A stretch of 64,000 nt of DNA from Pedobacter schmidteae (GTDB lineage: Bacteria; Bacteroidota; Bacteroidia; Sphingobacteriales; Sphingobacteriaceae), in the NCBI RefSeq assembly GCF_900564155.1, contig NZ_LS999839.1, positions 372,001 through 436,000 of the forward strand, written 5' to 3'. This document shows, piece by piece, positions 60,572-64,000 of the stretch; position 1 is the stretch's first letter; each line of letters opens with the position of its first letter. The notes under the pieces were generated by a model. It made no database searches. It had not been told where the DNA came from and saw only the letters and a program-made list of their open reading frames with translations. Made by a program: the position numbers and the translations under genes.

Positions 60572-61453
60572 TTATTGCTCCTGCATCACTCGGGTATACT
60601 GATTGGGATAATCTGTAATCAGTCCATCCACGCCAAGATTAATCAGATATTTCATGTCTCTGGCTGTATTTACAGTCCAGGGTGTAATCTTTACCCCTGC
60701 AGCATGGCACTTGTCGACTAAACCTTTTCCTACCAGCACATAGTACGGACTATAATAAGTAGGCGTAAAGCCCAGGGCTTGTATACTTTCTTCAAAATCC
60801 TGTTTCTCATCTATCATCAATGAGGTTTTTATAGATGGAAAATATTCGTGCAGGTATTGCAAGGGACGCATATCCAGCGATTGGATGACAACACGTTTAC
60901 CAAGCTTCCTTTCGTTTACAATTTCCATAATCTTTTCAATAAACACCGTAGCATCGGGCTGAAATACTCCATCCCCTTTCCTGATCAGCGAAGTTTCTAT
61001 ATTATAAATGGGCTTTTCGAGCTTATTTTGCTTTACGTAGGCTTCTATAGAATCTATCGTTTCGGCCAGCAGTGGTTTATAAACTTTCATTTTCATTTGC
61101 CCGGGGAAACGGGTATGAAGCTTGGTCCCCACATCAAACTTACGGATCTCTTCATAGTCCATTTCAAACATATTATACTTCTTCTCATCTTTGAAGGTGA
61201 TCGGTTTGCCATCAGGCCGGGTGCTGATCTCGTTATTAAAATAAGGTTCATGAGAAAGCACTACTTCACCATCTTTAGAAATAACAACGCCCATGTTGAG
61301 CACATTGACATCCAGATCAAGCGCCTTAATCATTCCGGGAATGGTATTTTCGGGCATGATGCCTCTTGCCCCCTGGTGTCCTATCAGCATAAATTTTTGA
61401 GCAGAGGCCTGCACAGTCAGGGCCAGGAGGGTAATCAGTAGTATTTTCTTCAT
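60572..61453 (-). CDS. Glycerophosphodiesterase-family protein lacking metal-binding Glu and Asp (probable pseudoenzyme)
   Basis: 293 residues with a signal peptide ending near VQASAQ. The fold is clearly GDPD: HQGARGIMPENT (about 26-37), ISKDGEVVLSHEPYF and the C-terminal PWTVNTARDMKYLINLGVDGLITDYP. In the active paralogue at 14539-15447 the matching sequence is LEMD; here it is LNMG, so the Glu and Asp that bind the catalytic metal are replaced by Asn and Gly. HRGG is also HQGA. Fold kept, catalysis apparently lost. It might bind glycerophosphodiesters or have become a different function. Confidence 0.88.
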   Translation of the reverse strand: MKKILLITLLALTVQASAQKFMLIGHQGARGIMPENTIPGMIKALDLDVNVLNMGVVISKDGEVVLSHEPYFNNEISTRPDGKPITFKDEKKYNMFEMDYEEIRKFDVGTKLHTRFPGQMKMKVYKPLLAETIDSIEAYVKQNKLEKPIYNIETSLIRKGDGVFQPDATVFIEKIMEIVNERKLGKRVVIQSLDMRPLQYLHEYFPSIKTSLMIDEKQDFEESIQALGFTPTYYSPYYVLVGKGLVDKCHAAGVKITPWTVNTARDMKYLINLGVDGLITDYPNQYTRVMQEQ

Positions 61454-61486
61454 TAATTATAAATAACGGCTTAAAATAAGGATTTA

Positions 61487-61517
61487 TTGGACGCAAACAA
61501 AAAACAAACTATGTTTG
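61487..61517 (+). promoter_or_regulatory. Promoter of the TPR/HTH regulator gene
   Basis: TTG at 61487-61489, 20-bp spacer, TATGTTTG at 61510-61517; the start codon follows 30 bp later. Confidence 0.65.
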
Positions 61518-61547
61518 CAATACATTCAATGAGATCTATTTAAGCGC

Positions 61548-63311
61548 ATGCCCTCTTTTGTCAGCAGACTTTTTGTACTTATTATGCTGCTTCTGGCGAA
61601 CCTTAACGGTTCGGCCCAACAAATGGTTATACCTTGGTTTATCAGTTCCTGGAGTCTTTCAGATACCTCTCAAACACATGCGGCCGAACGTTGTTACGAT
61701 TACCTGAAATCGCCCTCCGGGAAATTAAATTACAAGCGGGATGTAGCGACGCTTTATCAATACCTCCAAAATCACCCCGACAAGAGACTACAAGCCCGCA
61801 CCATCATGTACGAAATTCTGGGAAAAACAGAATTTAAATACCCTATGGTAAAAACTGATACCCTGAACATACAAAAGGCTGTCCAAATTGCCCATGAACT
61901 GAATGATGACCAACTCAGGGCAGAAATTTATGCACTACAGGGGCAAATGAACCTGAAAAATGATTACCTTTTGTACAATCTCAAAGCACTCGAATTACAG
62001 AAAAAAATAGGTTTTAATCACTTTTCTTATGTACACAATCGTTTTTTCAGTATCAGTCATGCATTATACAGAACTACGGATTTCAGGCAAAGTATAAATT
62101 ATGGCATAAAGTGTCTGGCTTTAAAAGATACAGAGATAAACAGGTGGGACCCCAGAGTTTATATTTTCCAATTGGATATTATTGGGGCCTCCTATAAAAA
62201 GCTGGGCATAAATGACAGCACGATATACTATTATCAAAAAATTCTGGATACACTTTATTCAAAACCCGATAAGGCACTTCAGATTCAACAACTTTGGACT
62301 GCCATAGCAAAAGGTAATATCGGTTATGTACTGGCAAAGGAACGCAAATATGAACAGGCATTGCCCCTGCTCAAAGAACATCTGGAGGCGGGAATTGCAA
62401 ATCAACTATGGAACAATGCCGCCATGGCTCAGAATGCTTTATCGGAGATATCCTTTCACAAAGGAAAATATACAGACGCAATACATGGCTGGAAAAAAGC
62501 ATACACGTGGTCGCTAATCAGTGAAACGCTTGACAATGCCATCACCGCAACACGGGGCATTTCGACAGCTTACCGGATTACGGGACAAACTGACAGTGCC
62601 TTTCTTTACAATAACTTATATCATATCCATAAAGACAGCCTCAATAACTGGCTCAACAATCAACGTTTGTCTGCTGTATCGTCCAGAATATCTTTCGACA
62701 ATACCTTAAATCGTCTTGAAAAGACAAGTGCCATGCTCTATAAAGAAAGGCTGATGAGGAATTTTATCCTGGTGGCTATTTTTTTACTGACCATTATCGG
62801 TATTCTTTTTTATAACCGCAGAATCCTAAAAGAGAAAATTAAAACAGAGCAGATTTTACGCCGTCAAAAGCAAACAGAACTTGAAGTGCAGAAGGCACGC
62901 GAAAGCATCGCACAGTTTACCACGCACATTGTAAGGAAAGACCAGCTCATTAACCACCTGCAGGCAGCTTTAATTAGTGAGACAGAGCGCGACACAGATA
63001 ACAACGTTGCTAAGCAGCTGGTGGAGTACACACTAGTGACCAATGAAGAATGGGAAAAGTTTAAACTTGAATTTGCCAAAGCTTATCCCTTGTTCCTTCC
63101 TACATTGGAAGCAAAACTTCCAAACATCAATCCGGCTGAAGAACGGCTGGCCAGTTTAATTTATCTGCGACTCCATTCCGACCAGATTGCCAATATGCTG
63201 GGTATAGGAAAAGAGAGCGTAGGCAGAAGCAAAAGACGTTTAAAAAAACGATTGGATCTTGCTGCAGACGTTGATCTAGATGATTTTCTTACCAGCCTTC
63301 AATACCAGTAA
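61548..63311 (+). CDS. Membrane-spanning TPR regulator with C-terminal HTH
   Basis: 587 residues. Signal sequence (about 1-24, ending NGSAQ), a TPR-rich external domain (about 55-370), one transmembrane segment (about 402-422, NFILVAIFLLTIIGILFY), a coiled coil (about 425-480, EKIKTEQILRRQKQTELEVQ) and a cytoplasmic helix-turn-helix at the end (about 533-570, RLASLIYLRLHSDQIANMLG, then KRRLKKRL), similar to LuxR-type or sigma-4-type. It is a one-component sensor carrying signals from the periplasm to DNA, a design known in Bacteroidota. The next genes are a 38-residue membrane peptide and a secreted protein, possible targets. Confidence 0.85.
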   Translation: MPSFVSRLFVLIMLLLANLNGSAQQMVIPWFISSWSLSDTSQTHAAERCYDYLKSPSGKLNYKRDVATLYQYLQNHPDKRLQARTIMYEILGKTEFKYPMVKTDTLNIQKAVQIAHELNDDQLRAEIYALQGQMNLKNDYLLYNLKALELQKKIGFNHFSYVHNRFFSISHALYRTTDFRQSINYGIKCLALKDTEINRWDPRVYIFQLDIIGASYKKLGINDSTIYYYQKILDTLYSKPDKALQIQQLWTAIAKGNIGYVLAKERKYEQALPLLKEHLEAGIANQLWNNAAMAQNALSEISFHKGKYTDAIHGWKKAYTWSLISETLDNAITATRGISTAYRITGQTDSAFLYNNLYHIHKDSLNNWLNNQRLSAVSSRISFDNTLNRLEKTSAMLYKERLMRNFILVAIFLLTIIGILFYNRRILKEKIKTEQILRRQKQTELEVQKARESIAQFTTHIVRKDQLINHLQAALISETERDTDNNVAKQLVEYTLVTNEEWEKFKLEFAKAYPLFLPTLEAKLPNINPAEERLASLIYLRLHSDQIANMLGIGKESVGRSKRRLKKRLDLAADVDLDDFLTSLQYQ

Positions 63312-63401
63312 ACACCTATATAAAAGACACTTATAGCATTGTCCGTTTTTTGTCCGCCCTAAAAAGATGGCACTAAACGTATAAAGCATGACTTTTATTG
63401 T

Positions 63402-63518
63402 ATGCGAAAGTCAAAAAAAACGCTCTATCCGATTCTGCTCATCTTATTGATTGCACTCTTACTCATGTTGGCAGTGTGGTGTTATTTCGGCCAGCGCATC
63501 AATCAACTCCTACCATAA
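63402..63518 (+). CDS. 38-residue membrane peptide
   Basis: ATG to TAA, 38 codons. Basic start MRKSKK, one transmembrane segment (about 9-29, PILLILLIALLLMLAVWCYF) and a short polar tail QRINQLLP. No family is recognised. It lies 90 bp after the TPR/HTH regulator and 28 bp before the next gene. A role as small membrane protein linked to the regulator is possible; coding status is uncertain. Confidence 0.5.
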   Translation: MRKSKKTLYPILLILLIALLLMLAVWCYFGQRINQLLP

Positions 63519-63546
63519 AACAAACCAATCATCCTAGCATAAAAAA

Positions 63547-64000
63547 ATGAAAACATCATTACGTCTCCACCCTTCTGTCGCCTTTTCCCTGATCGGGAAG
63601 CGGCTACAACAACTGCTGTTGCTCAGCGCAATTCAACTACTAACCCTACCCGCCTTTGCCCAAAGGGACGATGGCGCGATTGCCGGAAAATTTAATATCG
63701 GTTCAGGATCAGAAAACTCCGTGACCGTAAGCTGGGGGGATGACTTACCTCATTACTCCAGCAGCTCTCCCGTATGCCAAAACAACAGGTATCATAAGGT
63801 TTCAGCAATGGGGCAATCTCACAATTATGGCGACGATCCTAATCCTGGTGCTTTTGGAATGGATGTAGGTCCAAGCAGGTCCGGCACAGTCCAGGTTACC
63901 TATGAATGGGGCTCCAGTGCCTCCGGATGTTTTGCCGGATGGGCTTATGCCACCATTTCCTATTCGACAATCAAAATAAAGGCACCCCTGAATCTGACCG
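63547..64000 (+). CDS. Secreted protein, N-terminal part (runs off the window)
   Basis: 151 residues visible. The signal sequence is long (LLLLSAIQLLTLPAFAQ, cleavage near residue 39). The mature start is RDDGAIAGKFNIGSG, then a region rich in Gly, Ser, Tyr and Trp with two Cys (PVCQNN, SGCFAGWA) that could form a disulfide. No family is recognised. It follows the TPR/HTH regulator and the 38-residue peptide and could be an exported protein controlled by the regulator. The C-terminus lies beyond the right edge, so size and domains are unknown. Confidence 0.7.
   Translation, partial: MKTSLRLHPSVAFSLIGKRLQQLLLLSAIQLLTLPAFAQRDDGAIAGKFNIGSGSENSVTVSWGDDLPHYSSSSPVCQNNRYHKVSAMGQSHNYGDDPNPGAFGMDVGPSRSGTVQVTYEWGSSASGCFAGWAYATISYSTIKIKAPLNLT

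Noticed and set aside
1..64000. CRISPR arrays, tRNA, rRNA, insertion sequences, phage or plasmid genes
   Set aside because: No regularly spaced repeats, no transposase or integrase, and no cloverleaf or rRNA-like sequence was seen.

Overview
The window is chromosomal DNA of a Bacteroidota bacterium, most likely Sphingobacteriaceae and close to Pedobacter. Support comes from two SusC/SusD outer-membrane systems, many lipoproteins with a Cys-anchored signal peptide, bacillithiol genes (bshA, ytxJ), Bacteroidota -33/-7 promoters (TTG, 19-20 bp, TAnnTTTG), a near absence of Shine-Dalgarno sequences, and a recF/DUF721/TPR/ribH neighbourhood. I saw no rRNA, tRNA, insertion sequence, phage or CRISPR array.

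Layout. (1) 1-12215, minus strand: a starch/maltodextrin locus in the order lacI-type regulator, susC, susD, two small surface proteins, a SusE/F-like lipoprotein, GH13 amylase, beta-phosphoglucomutase and a GH65 phosphorylase cut by the left edge. Maltodextrins would be bound and imported, trimmed by the amylase, split by phosphorolysis, and beta-glucose-1-phosphate turned into glucose-6-phosphate. The 716-bp regulatory gap holds repeated operator-like words and a nested inverted repeat. (2) 12303-27555: a second SusC/SusD system whose neighbours are all about glycerophosphate: DUF5689 lipoprotein, two unknown secreted proteins, metallophosphoesterase, glycerophosphodiesterase, GlpT, an SGNH hydrolase, GlpD and a divergent DeoR/GlpR-type repressor. 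It reads as an outer-membrane-to-cytoplasm route for phosphorylated glycerol compounds, an unusual cargo for SusCD. (3) 27576-47859: housekeeping genes (polyprenyl synthase, persulfide dioxygenase-rhodanese, asparaginase, TatD, FKBPs, NrnA, Ndk, RecF, RibH, LipA, UvrA, lytic transglycosylase) with a truncated anti-sigma factor and an NAD(P)HX dehydratase lacking its epimerase half. (4) 48225-61453: pseudouridine synthase with a long RG-rich tail, lactonase, BshA, TilS, an OstA/LptA-like protein, RdgB, a possible HolD-like protein, a short SurA-N-like protein, SurA, MoxR, and a glycerophosphodiesterase paralogue that has lost two metal ligands. (5) 61548-64000: a membrane-spanning TPR/HTH regulator, a 38-residue membrane peptide and the start of a secreted protein.

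The most interesting items are the glycerophosphate SusCD locus with its two unknown secreted proteins and shared TTTCGTTT sites, the inactive-looking phosphodiesterase, the HolD-like candidate, the nearly leaderless promoter arrangement seen at four genes, and the structured DNA upstream of the starch operon.
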